From Rhinopithecus roxellana (taxonomy: Eukaryota > Chordata > Mammalia > Primates > Cercopithecidae), in assembly GCF_007565055.1 (NCBI RefSeq), contig NC_044552.1, positions 146,379,358-146,443,357 on the forward strand: 64,000 bases of DNA. Direction: 5' to 3'. The translations under genes were made by a program, and so were the position numbers. Every line of letters starts with the position of its first letter. Position 1 is the stretch's first letter. The notes under the pieces are model-generated. The model did no database searches, was not told the origin of the DNA, and saw only the letters and a list, made by a program, of their open reading frames with translations. Positions 46,126 through 58,800 of the stretch are shown here, piece by piece.

Positions 46126-46279
46126 TACCACATTCTAACCATCTTAGGGGCACAGCCTAGCTTTATCATTACTTACTTTCTCCTCCGAATACCTACCAGT
46201 GCGTGTCTTACGGGAACAGCACAAATGAATGCACATAAGTATAAAAAAGAAGAAGAATTTCACCCAGAAAAGATGGTAA

Positions 46280-46395
46280 CCACTTCCTGTCTAGCTTATG
46301 AGCCCTTCAAGGACAAAGATTACATTTTATTCATTCCTGTATCACCAGTTCTTGATTCAGTGTCTGGAAGAAAGCAGGGGCTAGATGTGCACTAA
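46280..46395 (+). mobile_element. L2 LINE 3'-end fragment
   Basis: 'cttatgagcccttcaaggac' and 'cctgtatcaccagttcttga' follow the L2 3'UTR pattern. Confidence 0.55.
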
Positions 46396-46614
46396 GTCAA
46401 GTCACAAAATCATGTCATGTTAACACTAACCAGGATCATCAAGTGTGTTGACAGTACAGCTGAAAAATCTCATGAAATTCTGCCCTCTGCTCATTCATGA
46501 CACAGCCAGTACATCTGCCAGGAACTCTACTACTTTATGAATCTACAGATGCAATAAAGTCAGGAAAGCTGAAGGCTGGCTCTGCAGCAAAAATCATACT
46601 TATGGTCAATAAGC

Positions 46615-46790
46615 CTGTGATCAACGACAGGTGCTTACTATGTGCCAAGACCTTTGCTTGGTGCTTCTCATGAACAATCTTATCTAACTGCGGCAAAAGT
46701 CCTATAGTATAGGTTGGATATCACCATTTTACAAATTGTGAGTCTGTAACTGTGAGAGGTAGAGTGAGCTCCTCAAGCTCGTATTTAATC
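46615..46790 (-). mobile_element. MIR SINE
   Basis: The complement of the MIR 3' half: 'ggtgcttactatgtgccaag', 'tatcaccattttacaaattg'. Degraded toward the right. Confidence 0.65.
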
Positions 46791-47089
46791 CTGTATCAGT
46801 CAATATAAGAAACAGGCTGCTTAATGTCAATGCAGTGCTTTTATTTCATCACACAAAAGCTCCTTTTAAATATGAGAAATTATAGGAATTTATTTATCTT
46901 CCCTCCCTGGTATAAATAAATACTATGGTATAAGTAATAAATAAATGCAAATATTCTGGCTCTAAAACTTCCAGCCTTCTATTATTTTTGCCACATTCTT
47001 TTACATTTCCTTAGTTCTTCTTTAAACATGGCAAGAGAAAGGGATACTTTCAAATGACTACAAACTTTCAGGGATGGAATTTGGACATA

Positions 47090-47370
47090 TGAATGAAAAT
47101 GAAAGTCTGTAAAATATGTATACATTTTGACCAATCATTCTATTTTAGAAATGTATCTTACTTGGCCACAAAGACTTCTGCATAAGAATGTTTAGTTCAG
47201 TGGAATTTATGTTATTGCCAATCTGGAAATTGCAAAACTGACCAAAATGACATTATTTAAATCTTGAGAGAAAAGTGGGATGTTATATATCCATGAGACA
47301 TCATGGTTTTGAATAATGGTTAGCAACTTGAGAAAATGCTTATGATGTACAATAAAGTATAAAAAACAAG
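47090..47370 (+). mobile_element. Old L1 (L1M/ME-type) 3' fragment
   Basis: Reads as the end of L1 ORF2: 'cattctattttagaaatgta', 'gcataagaatgtttagttca', 'gttatatatccatgagacat', 'gatgtacaataaagtataaa'. Confidence 0.6.
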
Positions 47371-47389
47371 TAATGGCAACAACAAACCC

Positions 47390-47530
47390 TACTTGAATGC
47401 TGACTGGGCACCAGGCTCTGTGCTGGGCACGTTTGTCACCCCCTCATCTACTTTTGTAACAACTCCACAAGCCAGGGACTCCAGCTATCTCTATCTCACA
47501 GATGAAAAAGTAGAGGCACAGAAAAGCATA
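47390..47530 (-). mobile_element. MIR SINE
   Basis: 'tgactgggcaccaggctctg', 'tctcacagatgaaaaagtag' and 'aggcacagaaaagc' are complementary to the MIR consensus. Confidence 0.75.
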
Positions 47531-48418
47531 TTACGTATAACATTACCTCAAATTTATTAAAACACATAAGAAGGAATAATGATTTAGAAATAAAGCATTT
47601 AGCCAGAATACTCCAAATAACTGATGATCATGATACTATAACGGTAGACAGTATGCCATGATACTACGTTCTATTGACCCAGAACCTGCAAGCTGACACC
47701 CACTGAATAGTTTAACTCACTTTTTCAAGAGGAAAAATACATACTTACAACCTGAACGTTTTATTCCAATTGTAATGCACTATGTCTTATCCTTAATAAA
47801 ATAAAAATAGTGCTGCTGTCATATTGTTCATATTATTCTTCTTTGCTTGCAACCACTTCCACCTTGGTGCATTTTTTTCCCACCTATTTTAAAGTGGAAT
47901 CAGAGATGTTCTTCCATTCATATGTCTGAGAACTTCTTGAAAACATGTAACTAAAAGAGCAAGCTAAGGCAGTAAACTCATTATGTGAAAGGTTCTTGCA
48001 GCATTTTCCCTTAGAAATTATTTAGCATTGTTTTAAACTAGTCACACTGGTTTTTTAGGAGAAATCCAAAACTAAAACAAAACCAAGCATTAAATATTTT
48101 ACCTGTACAAGATTTTTGAGAACAGATACGTGTTTTGAAAGTTCAGCTTGAAGATACACTTTTCTATTAACTTTCCAGCCATTCAGGGCCATGAAATGAA
48201 AGCAATTACCTATGTATTTGGGTTATTTGTTACGTTTGAAGTTTACGTTTAACAGGTTAAGAAAACATTTACATAAGATAAACATACACTTGGTTAAGAA
48301 AACATTTACAGTGTTTGTCTGTCCTAAGAAAACTCACCAAACCAAAAAATTGTTCCAGTAAGTTTCATAGCATAAAGAACAGCTTATGAATCTGCTTTGG
48401 AGAAGAGAAATCTATAAT
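47531..48418. other. No recognised feature; small direct repeat
   Basis: The 19-mer GGTTAAGAAAACATTTACA occurs twice within 60 nt (about 48255 and 48292). Otherwise no repeat or exon is recognised. Confidence 0.4.
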
Positions 48419-48721
48419 TTTTTTTGTTTTTGTTTTTTTTTTTGAGATGGAGTCTCTCTGTTGCCCAGGCTGGAGTGCAGTGGTGTGATCTCGGCTCACC
48501 ACAACCTCCGCCTCCTGGGTTCAAGCGATTCACCTGCCTCGGTCTATCAAGTAGCTGGGACTACAGGTGTGTGCCACCATGCCCGGCTAATTTTTGTATT
48601 TTTAGTAGAGATGGGGTTTCACTATGTTGGCCAGGCTGGTCTCGAACTCCTGACCTCGTGATCCACCCACCTCAGCCTCCCAAAGTGTTGGGATTTCAGG
48701 GGTAAGCCCCCACGCCTGGCC
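48419..48721 (-). mobile_element. AluS-type SINE
   Basis: Reverse-complement dimer with a T/G-rich start. Ends 'cccccacgcctggcc'. AGAAATCT occurs just before the T run and directly after the element. Confidence 0.93.
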
Positions 48722-48825
48722 AGAAATCTTTAACAATTTTTTAACATTGTATCTGAAAAAGTAGAATGAATCTTTCAAGGCTTTATGTTGTTCTTATTAC
48801 CACAAAGGTAAACGGCTTTTCTCTC

Positions 48826-49001
48826 TCTCTTTTTTTTCTTTTTTTTTTTGAGATAAGGTCTTGCTCTTTCACCCAGGCTGGAGTGCAGTAGTGGCATGAT
48901 CCCAGCTCACTGCAGCCTCAATCTCCTAGGCTCAAGCCATCTTCCCACCTCAGTCTCCCAAAGTGCTGGGATTTCACATGTGAGCCACCATGCCCAGTCA
49001 G
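48826..49001 (-). mobile_element. Monomer-length Alu (internal deletion or free monomer)
   Basis: About 175 bp. Starts like an Alu right arm ('gagataaggtcttgctcttt', 'cactgcagcctcaatctcct') but jumps from 'cctcagtctcccaaagtgct' straight to the left-arm end 'gagccaccatgcccagtc'. Consistent with recombination between the two similar arms or a FRAM-like monomer. Confidence 0.8.
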
Positions 49002-49749
49002 CAACATTTTTAGACAAAGTCAGGGTGGACTATGATCTCAGTCAGGCTTAGGATTTTGTCAGACAGCTCCTGGGCACACAAAATAAGATGCTTATTTTTT
49101 CAAGTCTCAACTAAACCCGAAAATATGGCTTAATACGTTTACCTCTCCCACCAAACCATACCATGTTTATTTGCATGTTTGGGTCCTATTTGTTGGTATT
49201 TTATCTCCCATGCAATTCTCTGCATGTGAAGATCAAAAATGCGGTCTCTGGAGATCAACTGGTGAAATGGGTGATGGGGTTGCCAGGAGTTTTCCTGGAG
49301 AGGATATTTACTCTGAAGATTCTTTGTTCATCCATATTTCTCAAACAATCCTCATATACACTTAAATAGAACTCACTCAGACCCAGAATCAGGTGTTCTA
49401 TCTTCCATGTTTTAAAAATACCTGTCATGTGGCACTTGTCAAACTGCACAGTAACTATCTTTCGATGTTTCTGTTTTACTTTCTATACTATGAGAGGCTC
49501 ATAGGCAGGGATGATGTGTTATTCATCTTTGCATCCCTAGAGCCTAATATAGTGTCTATTTCTAAAAGCACCTGCAGAGGGAGGATACAAACGTGAAAGA
49601 TGTGTGTTTCACCTTTGAAAAGGTCAGAGTGGGATAAAGAAACACATATAATGTAATATAATATATTCCAGACTGGTGTGTGCAGGGGAATGAGAAGAGG
49701 TTCCCTCATCCTCATCCCTCTAGAGTATGAAATAACCAAGGTAAGTTTT
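49002..49749. other. Mostly unassigned; L2 3' end at about 49485-49555
   Basis: 'gttattcatctttgcatccc' and 'tagagcctaatatagtgtct' at 49520-49552 are L2 3'-end sequence, plus strand. I recognise nothing else here. Confidence 0.45.
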
Positions 49750-50869
49750 GGAGAATGAGTAAGAAGCCATCCACAGAAGGTGGTTGTGGATAGAGATGTG
49801 ACTGTTCTGGGCAGAAACAGAGTATTTATGAAGGGAAGGCACAGAGCGATGGCAGGAACTGCAGGGGCTCTGGATAACAGGTCAGGCAGGTGGAAAGGGG
49901 TAGTGTCAAAAGGAGACTAGAGAAGCAGAAGGAGCTCCCTTAAGGCTAGGTTTGCAAAGCCATATTGAAGGCCTTGGCTTTTGTGCTTAAGGAAAAATAG
50001 AACCACCGTAGAGTTTTAAATAGAGAAGTAGTCCATTTTGGAAAGATCATCCTGAAAGCAGATATGAGATTGGAAGACGACCATATTGAAGGGGCAGAGA
50101 GGCCAGTGAGGAGGCTGTTTTAAACCAGATGTAAGGTTATTTGGGAACAGAAAAAAGAGACAGATGTAGAGAAGAGAGTTAAGACCACAGAGATATTAAG
50201 GCTATTAAGGAGGAAGACGAGTTGGATGTTTTCACTAGACATGGGGAAATAAAAAAGAGAGAAGAGTCAATAACCACTTCCAGGCTGCTGGCCCAGGAGA
50301 AAGGGTGGCATTCACTAAGGTGCAGAACATATTAAGATGTTTCCTGTTCTGACATGTTAAGTTTTAAGTGTCTCCGGGGCACTCAAATGGAGAAGTCCAA
50401 CAGGTAGTTGGACATACGTGTTTGTAGTGTAGGATATTTCAGGACAAGCCTTCAAAAACATCAGAAGACTGAACCCACAAAGTGCAAGAGTTCCACCAGA
50501 TTGAGGATTCATAATGAAGAAGAAATGAGTCTGAAGCAGGCCATGTGTAATACCAACATTTGTGGAATGAAGAGAGCCTGAGAAAGAGTCAGAGAGGTAG
50601 GAAGGAGACCAGGAAAGGAGAAGAAATATCAAGAAAGCCATAAAAGAAGAGTTTCAAGGAGAAGGAATAGTTCAATAATCTCAAATGTCAAAAGAACTTG
50701 ATGAAAACTTCTTTACTGAATCTGGCAATTATGAGGTCTTTGGAGAACAGTTTCAATGGATGTCAGGAGTAAGGGGTTGCTATGAGAAGTGAATTGGTAT
50801 GAGACACTGTGTCAAGTGAGACACTGCTGTCAGCAAGTAAGAAATATTCTTTCCCAAAGCATGATTGGG
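49750..50869 (-). mobile_element. L2 LINE ORF2 region, about 1.1 kb
   Basis: The plus strand is the complement of L2 ORF2: 'ccgtagagttttaaatagag', 'agtccattttggaaagatca', 'ccagtgaggaggctgtttta', 'catgttaagttttaagtgtc', 'aggtagttggacatacgtgt', 'ttcaaggagaaggaatagtt'. It matches the region seen in sense at 44540-45155 and in antisense at 63100-64000. No frame survives. Confidence 0.75.
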
Positions 50870-51489
50870 AAAGAAAAGAAAAACAGAGTAGTAACCAGCA
50901 GGAGCTCCAAGAGACTTCAACTCTAAAACAGTATGCTGTCACTGACTCACACGAGTTATTAAATTTCAAAATGTTTCTTATTTAATGGGAAACATAATTA
51001 ATGGTAAATCTAAACTATGTATCCCTTACTCAATTACCTTGATAATATTTTAATCATTTAATTTATAATTTCATCTCTGGCAACTAGGGATGGTAAATCA
51101 AAGATTTAAGAAGGTAAATCCAGGATATAACCTATGTTTAGAATGGTCATTTGCTCTGCAACAATGAATGTACTTCAGATACTTAAAATATGCATTGGTT
51201 TATTCATTCAACTATGCACTTACCCAAGGCATTAAGTCTGCTTCTCAACATACTCTGTCATTCTTCCCACACACATCTGCTGCCTTTAAAGATATTCCAA
51301 AGATTCCATCTGGACAAGACATACTGCATCTCACCTACCTCAAACCACAACCAAAAAAAACCCCACACCTCCTCCTCAAGGTTCAAGGGCACTTCCTCTC
51401 TTCAGCTTCAAAATAGTTCCTCTATAATGTTTTGTTTAAGGGTGTGACTGTAAAGGAAGATTTTGCTTCTATACAAACTAGAAGTAGCT
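50870..51489. other. No recognised feature
   Basis: No repeat or exon recognised. The overlapping 82- and 85-aa frames at 51168-51447 are chance. Confidence 0.4.
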
Positions 51490-53295
51490 CTACTAAAAAG
51501 AGGACACACAACTAGGAATAAAGCCAGTGAAAGATGTGCCGTTCTCCACAAAGAAAATCCAAAACTTTACTGACAAGGTGAAAAAAGACTTAAGAAATTG
51601 AGGCATCTACTAGGTTCCTGGAAGGTACAATATTGAAAAATATCAACTCTACTTAAATTGATTCATTGTTATCCCAATTAATAATCTAAATCTTTGTGTG
51701 TGAAATTTGGCAAGCTGATTCTAAAATTACATTGAAATGCAAAAGGTCAAGAATAGAAAAAATTATATTGAAGAACAAAGTTGGAGAACTTATATTACCA
51801 GATATCAAGATTTAATTTACAGTTATAGTCATTGAAATGGTGTGGTATCAGCGCAAGGACAGGCAAATAGACCAATGGGGCAGCACAGAGTCTAGACACA
51901 GACCCACACATAAACCATCAACTGCTATACGTACGGCAAAGCTGCCACTGGGAAAAAGAATGGATACCCATGTGAGAAAAAATGATCCTTGCCTCCTACC
52001 TCACATTATACAAAAAAATCACTCCCAGACAGACCAGAAATGTGAAAGGCGAAATGACAAAGCTTCTAGAAGAAAGGACAGGAGAATATCTTCATGACCT
52101 TGGATTGGGTAAATATTTCTGAAAAGGACAAAAAACAACAATGCAATAACAGAATGGATTAATAAGTTAAACTTCACTGAAAGTAAGAACTTCAAACGAT
52201 CAGAAGACATCATAAAGGGGGAAGATAAGCCATAAAAAAAGAAAATATATTTGTCATGTATATAACTGAAAATGAACCAATATATTTTTAAAACTTACCT
52301 TCTACAAGCCAGAGTAAAAGAAAGACCATCCAATATTTTTAAACGGCAAGGGACTTTAACACACACGTCATTAAAAAGACCAATATTCAAATGGCAGGTG
52401 AGGAAATAAAAATGATTAACAATATTAGTGATCAGAGAAATTCCAATTAAAACCACAACAAAAGATTACTGCATAGACACTAGAATAGCTAAAATTAAAA
52501 ACAAATAAATAAATAAATCAGAAAAAAACACTGACACTACAAAGCATTGGTGAGGACATAGGATAACTGGAACTTTTCAACACTGCTGCGGGGAATGTAA
52601 ATTGCTAAAACCACTTTGGAAAACTGGCAGTCTCCACGAAGCCAAACATATGTGGACTGTATAACCAGTAATTCTCCTCGCCGAACATATGTGGACTCTA
52701 TAACCCAGTAATTCTCCTCCTCGGGAGAAATGCATCTCCATGTGTACCAATGTTACATGTATAAGCACGTTCATAGAAGCATTATTCTTGATAGCAAAAA
52801 GTTGGAAACAACACAAAAATGCATCAGCAACAGAATGGAGTACAAATTTTAAAACATACAAAATGGAAACCTATATAGTAATGAAAAAGAACAAATCCAA
52901 TCCCGTATAGTAATGAGAAAAAACATGCAACCACAAGAGTGAACCTCACAGACACACACTGAACAAAAGAATCTAGAAAAAAAAAAGTAAGCTGCATGAT
53001 TCTTACAGATTACCATAGGAATTTCTATGGAAATTCTGTAGAATTGAAGAATGAGCAACAATAATCTACAGTGACAGAGGTGAGAATGGTGGTTACCTTT
53101 GAGGGGCTGATGACACGGAAGGGATAGAGTAGCTTCTGGGGTATTGGTGATGTTTGATATGTTGATGAGGGTGGTGGTTACACAGATGTGTTTCCTAAAA
53201 ACTCATTGAGCTGTTCATATAAGACTTCTCCATATACTTGGTTTGCTTTGAAAATAAAAATTAAGTTGAAATCAAAAAAAAAAAAAAAGAAAAGA
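51490..53295 (+). mobile_element. Old L1M 3' half with 3'UTR and A-rich tail, about 1.8 kb
   Basis: ORF2 RT/C-terminal region in order: 'gtgtggtatcagcgcaagga' (51839), 'agaccaatggggcagcacag', 'ccattcaaatggcaggtgag'-like sequence, 'ttggaaacaacacaaaaatg', then the 3'UTR ('gagaatggtggttacctttg', 'gtggtggttacacagatgtg') and an A-rich tail at about 53266-53295. Many stops. A local tandem duplication lies at 52643-52725. Confidence 0.8.
52643..52725 (+). repeat. Two-copy tandem duplication of about 40 bp inside L1M
   Basis: Two adjacent copies of 'gaacatatgtggactctata...cagtaattctcctc' (first with 'ccaaacatatgtggactgta'), with a 1-2 nt length difference. Only one copy is expected in L1. Confidence 0.85.
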
Positions 53296-55090
53296 AAAAT
53301 TAATAAATAAACAGAACAATGTAATCTGTAGTCAATTCATGTAAGGTGTGTGCACTGCTTTGAATATAAACAAATAAACGGGACAATGGCATTCCCCAGG
53401 AAAACACCCATAGACCAGGGGTTTCAAAGGCATTTCTAACTATAAACATCTTAGAAAGTTAAATACCTACATGCATCCCACATATATGTGTCTGTTGAAA
53501 ACTGGCGAAGGCAAGTGTTAATATCCTCACATACAGTTAAAAGTGTAATTTTATACACCAGAGCCAGATTCTGGGCCCCATCCCAGCTGAAGTTGTTCAG
53601 TGAGAAATCTCTGAGCTGCAAACTGCCCTTCTGTTTTTTATTCCTAGAAACAGAGGTTAGATCAGGGAAAAGGAAAAGTTAAGGCATTCTATTTCACTTG
53701 TTGTGCTATCAAATAGACACCACAAACATTTGACCATCGTGGTCAGGAGATGTTTTCCAAGTCTTTTCACTTGGTTTTAGGTCTCTCAAGATACTGTCTT
53801 ACGCTGAGTAATTTTTCTTAAATGCTATGTAGCAAGTAAGAAATCTTAAAGAAAAATTTTCTCTTAGTATTCTTAGTAGAGTAAATCTGGAATGTTTTTT
53901 AAACAGATTTGAGTCTAGTGCTTCTAAATCACACCCGTTACAATGTGCTTATGCAGTAAACAAACACTAGAAAAAAGCATCTGCTGAGTCACCTCTGTTA
54001 CATAGGGTAAGACCTTGCCTATACTCTAAAACTACTTTTTACTTAACTGCCAATTGAGAGATGCAATCTGGCATCAAAGCTTTGGGCAGCCATTTTGACA
54101 AGTCTAAACGTTTAAGCAAAACATATAAGACAACTTAAAACAACAGTAAATCAAGCAAATCAGTTTCCAGAGAAAGTCTTATGTAAAATCATGCTGTCTG
54201 TCATATATTTAACTGGATCAGGAATTTAATAAAGAATTCTTTGTTTCCCTCTCTTAGAAGAAACACAAGAAACCACGGAAAATGGAACACACAAAAGATA
54301 AATGAAGTTAAAAATGTTTCCACCTTATCACAGTGGAAGGATATTTTAGTTGATCTCTAAGCTTTCAGAAATGACTTGTAACTTGAGGGTTCAGAAAACT
54401 ATTACAGAATATGTCCCTTCCACCTCTGACCTAGAATTCTTCCCCTCTTTCCTGTGTCCTGTGTCATCTCATTCCCCTCTGAGTTTCCAGTCAGCCTCCT
54501 TTCCCTCTGCTTCCCAGTCCTTTGGCACAAAGGTTAAAACTCAAGTAAATAGATACTGAGGTTTCCAGATATACCCAGTTGGCATATTTTTTTTTTTTTT
54601 TGCTTGCAGTTATGAAGGAAGCTTTATTCTAGTTTACTTTTAAAGACCTACATTTTCACTTATAGTTTAAAAATATCTCAGTTCACTCATATATCACCAT
54701 AATTTTATACTGCTAGCTTCTACAATCTAGAAGACAGATGTCTGCATCCATAGTAATATGTTTGGAGACTTTTATCTGTCTAAATAAATTGTCCACTTAT
54801 ATTCCTTATTTATTCAGGACAAGTCTTCACAATGAGTAGGTATCTTTATATTAAAATACCCTTCATTTGTGTGACAATTAAATAATTTCTTTTCTTCTCA
54901 AGAAAATCTTAATCAAATTCTTGATACTACCTATACACATTTTTTTAAGCAAAGGCTTTCCTAAAACAGTGCTACAGTATAAAAACTCCACTTACCTGTG
55001 GACACTATGGAGGTTGTTAGGCTTAACTTTTTACATACAGTTTAATGAGGGTCATTGATGGGACTTAGGGAGACGAAGAACTAATCAAGG
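53296..55090. other. No recognised feature
   Basis: AT-rich intron. A weak MER5-like stretch may lie at 53555-53620. T15 at about 54587-54601. No exon seen. Confidence 0.35.
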
Positions 55091-55437
55091 TGCTATGGTT
55101 TGAATGTGTGTGTCCCTCTAAATTATTTCTTATGTTGCAACTCAACACCCAATGTGAGGGTATTTGAACATGGAGCTTCAGGAAGTGATTAGTCATGAGG
55201 GAAGAGCTCTCATAAATGGTATTAGTGTCCTTATAAAAGAGGCCCAAGAGAGATCCTTCCCCGCTTCCACTGTCTATGAACCAGGAAGTCATCATTCCTT
55301 GTCCTCATCAGACAAGGAATCTATAGGTGCCTTGATCTTGGACTTCCCACCTGAGGGAACTATGAGAAATAAATCTGTTGCTGATAAGCCATCTAGTCTA
55401 TGATATTTCCTTATAGCAGCCCAAATAGACTAAGACA
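55091..55437 (+). mobile_element. MLT1-type MaLR solo LTR
   Basis: Begins TGCTATGGTTTGAATGTG and ends CTAAGACA. Internal blocks 'gtgattagtcatgagggaag', 'ccttgatcttggacttccca' and 'tatgagaaataaatctgttg' are MLT1-like. Flanks CAAGG (55086-55090) and CAGGG (55438-55442) agree at 4 of 5. Confidence 0.88.
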
Positions 55438-55722
55438 CAGGGAAGCCACCCCAAACCTAACCCAAGGTCAAGGTTGCTAAACTAAAATGAGTTTCAGAAT
55501 TGGGAGAACAGTATATATGCTTTCCTACTTGAGAGCTAGCCAAATGTTTATTGGCAGAAATCAACATATCTACTGTTTGTATTCGGTAAATATTTTGGGG
55601 AGGCCTCCTAAGTGTACCAGGACTGCTGTATGTGACGAGGATTTGGAAATGATCAGGACATAATCCCTGACTTCAATGAATGTAGAATGCCCTATAAGAG
55701 ACAGGCAAGAAACAGATAACCA

Positions 55723-56170
55723 TGCATTTGTCTGCTAGGGCTGCCATAACAAAGCATCATATGCTGGATGATTTAAACAACAGAAATTATTGTCTCACAG
55801 TTTTGAGGGCCAGAAGTCTGAAATCAAGATGTCGGCAGGATGGGCTGTGAGGGAGAATCTATTCCATACCTTTTCTCTGGTGGTTTGCTGGCAACCTTCC
55901 ATGTTCCTTGGCTTGTAGAAGCATCACTCCCTTCTCTGCCTTCATGATCACATGGTGTTCTCCCTGTATGTGTGTCTGTTTCCATATTTCCCCTTTTTAT
56001 AAGAATACCAGTCATACCAGATTCAGGGCCTGCCCTACTCCAGGATGACCTCATCTAAACTTCACTAATTACATCTGAAATGAGCTGATTTCCAAATAAG
56101 ATTGCGTTCCAAAGTACTGGGGTTAAAACCTCAACATGAATTTTAGAGGTACACAATTCAATCTTTAACA
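55723..56170 (-). mobile_element. MLT1-like MaLR LTR, reverse orientation
   Basis: The complement of an MLT-like LTR: 'tgcatttgtctgctagggct', 'cagaaattattgtctcacag', 'gaaatcaagatgtcggcagg', 'tatttcccctttttataaga'. Its 3' half is the reverse complement of motifs seen in the LTR at 25254-25649. No clear duplication. Confidence 0.75.
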
Positions 56171-57253
56171 ATTCAGAAAGGAAATGAGAACAGTGGGGAA
56201 AAGCACGTGAGCTCATCAGAACCATTCACCAGACCTTTGAACATCCTTGTGGAAAAGCCACCATTTCCGTAATGGCCTCCATTCCTACCATCCCTTTCCA
56301 AAAGTCAGTTCCCTGTTCCTGCCATCTGCCCATTGTGGAAGTCAGCTGCTTGCAGAGCTAAAACCTCAAGGAACATGTGCTACTACCACCGATTGCATAT
56401 GACAGTTGTGTGAGGGGCCTGACCTTGTCCTTAACTTCCAAAGGAAAGCCCCATGACAGAACCCAGACTACTCAAAGTGTCCAAAGACAAGTTAGAGAAC
56501 TCAGCAATACATCCCCTAACCTAAAATGATCCACTTCGCTTATATTGCCAATTCAAGGATAGGACTGTGCTTGTGGACACATTTTTTTCTGGAGCTGTGG
56601 GAGAAATATTGATATCGTTCGGCAGTTTTTTTCTCAGTAAAACCCACTCTCCATAGTGTTTATAGTCAACTTGAGAAAAGAATTCCAGCTATGATACTCC
56701 TAGACAAATATTTTGGACTTAAGGATGTGAGCGATACTATCACTATAATGTACAACAGATTTCTGCACTTCCTGGTGTATTAATTTGGTGAAGGCCTGTG
56801 CCCTAGTGGCTCACTCTCATGGGTTCCCCAGCAGCCTCATCTTAAACACTACTCACACCTGCTTCTGAGTGCCATGCAGGGTCTTCCTTTGGCTCTCACA
56901 TGGCTCTTTCAGTGAATCCAGTCTTGGTGGTGTCATGCATGTTCTCTCAGTCTTTGATTTATCTGGCTCTTGTGGCATGGGATGCTCCATTAACCATCTA
57001 TCTTATCCTGACTTGACCACACCCTCACTACTATGCTATGATCTCACTGGTCTGTGCCATGTTGCCCTTATTTTTATTCAAAATTTTATCAAAATGTAGA
57101 AATGCAGCAATGAGCTGGGAGGAATAATGAGATCTTCCCTTAGTTGCGCTTAATTGTTAATATGCCATTTTATGCCCAGCATACACAAGCCTCACCTTTG
57201 GGGTTCAGTTCGAGGCCTACTAGCTATATCTCTTGCACACACTCAGAATATTC
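56171..57253. other. No recognised feature
   Basis: No repeat named. The 76-aa frame at 56869-57099 lacks support. Confidence 0.4.
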
Positions 57254-57560
57254 TTTTTTTTTTTTTTCTTTTTTTGAGACAGGGTCTTCCTCTGTCACCC
57301 AGGCTGGAGTGCAGTGGCAGCATCACAGCTCACTAAAGTCTTGAACTCCTAGGCTCAAGTAATCCTCCTGCCTCAGCCTCCCATGTAGCTAGGACATCAG
57401 GCGCACACCACCATGCCCAGCTAATTTTTTATTTTTTATTTTTGTAGAGATGAAGCTTGCTATGTTGCTCAGGCAGGTCTTGAACTTCTGGCCTCAAGGA
57501 GTCCTCCCTGTATCGGCCTCCCAAAGTAGTGGGATTATAGCCATGAGCCCTACACTCAGG
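57254..57560 (-). mobile_element. AluJ-type SINE
   Basis: Reverse-complement dimer. Old features include 'cactaaagtcttgaactcct' and 'ttgctatgttgctcaggcag'. Many substitutions. Confidence 0.9.
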
Positions 57561-58639
57561 GTATTCTATAGTTTCTATGTTTTCTCTAACCCAGCACTAA
57601 AACAAAAACACAAACAGAAGAGCTCACACCTGGGAAAGGCTAAGAGGTCTTTGGTGAACAAATGTCACATACTCAAGGTCTTTGGAACTACAAAATGCCC
57701 ACTTGGGACAAACAACCACCATATTTCTGCACAGATGGCATCGTTAGGCTGGAAAGAGGGACTCTCATGGAGAAAGGAATCCCTTCACTAAAGCAAGGTC
57801 AGAAGGAAGCTTCACCCTCATAATTAAAAGAGAGGCAGAGTCTTTCATTTACTTCTGTGAAGGGACGAGAGGAATATTAGGTAAAGACCTTTATATAATA
57901 GGCCCTAAGCACGGTAACTTTTCAATGTTTCTATTTTTAATTGTAGCATCATTTCGATTTCCACAGAATGGTTAGCTGCAAGATTCACTCTTAAATTAAA
58001 AAGGTCCCAAAGAGGGACTACTAAGGCAACAAAGAGGCCTTTCTCAGAAACCCGTATAGACCAACCCTCACCTCTAAATTTGCTGATCACATGGCTTCTG
58101 GGGAACAAGTCTGTGGTTGATTAAAGTAAAAACAGAAATCTCTTCCCATCATCCCCAACACTACTGTCACCACCAGCAGCAACAGCAATCAGAAACATTG
58201 TCAATTTCTTCCATTTAGGGCAGAAAATGAAGGCAAATCATTTTGAGTACAGTACTTTTCATTCAGTTACTAATATGAATCTTAGCCAGTGACTAAACCT
58301 CTTCAGAGGCCCAGGTAATGCTCCTTTAAGTGGACAATTTTGTGTTAGAACTTATCAGGAAGAAGGATGTTCAGTAGCTCATTTTAGAAAACTTCTATAT
58401 TTATCGCATCTACTTTGTCAATGCTATAAATGACCTCAAAGAGCTAAAACTGTGTACTTCTAAATACAGCCATTGACTTCCCCAGGGCAAAGGCAGAATG
58501 GATATGTACATTCCACAAAGCAGTGTGGCTCCTAACATGGGTGGACTTAATTTATCTAATCAATGTTACCTTAGAATCCAACAATAATTGGAAGGGGTAG
58601 AGTTTTTAATCATTTGTAATATCCTGTACGTGCCTCTTT
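57561..58639. other. No recognised feature
   Basis: No repeat or exon recognised. Confidence 0.4.
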
Positions 58640-58800
58640 CACTATACTTCCATGCTGTTGTTTGGGCCTGACTCCCCCATTACATCACAATATTTTTGAA
58701 GGCAGGGGCTGTGTGTTACTTTTCATTGTATTACTAAAACTAGCAGAGTGGCACACTGGTATTTCAGAAAGTGTTTATCAAGTAAATAAGTCAACTACTA
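58640..58800 (+). mobile_element. Probable L2 3'-end fragment
   Basis: 'gaaggcaggggctgtgtgtt', 'gcagagtggcacactggtat' and 'gtgtttatcaagtaaataag' follow the L2 3'UTR order. Weak. Confidence 0.45.
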
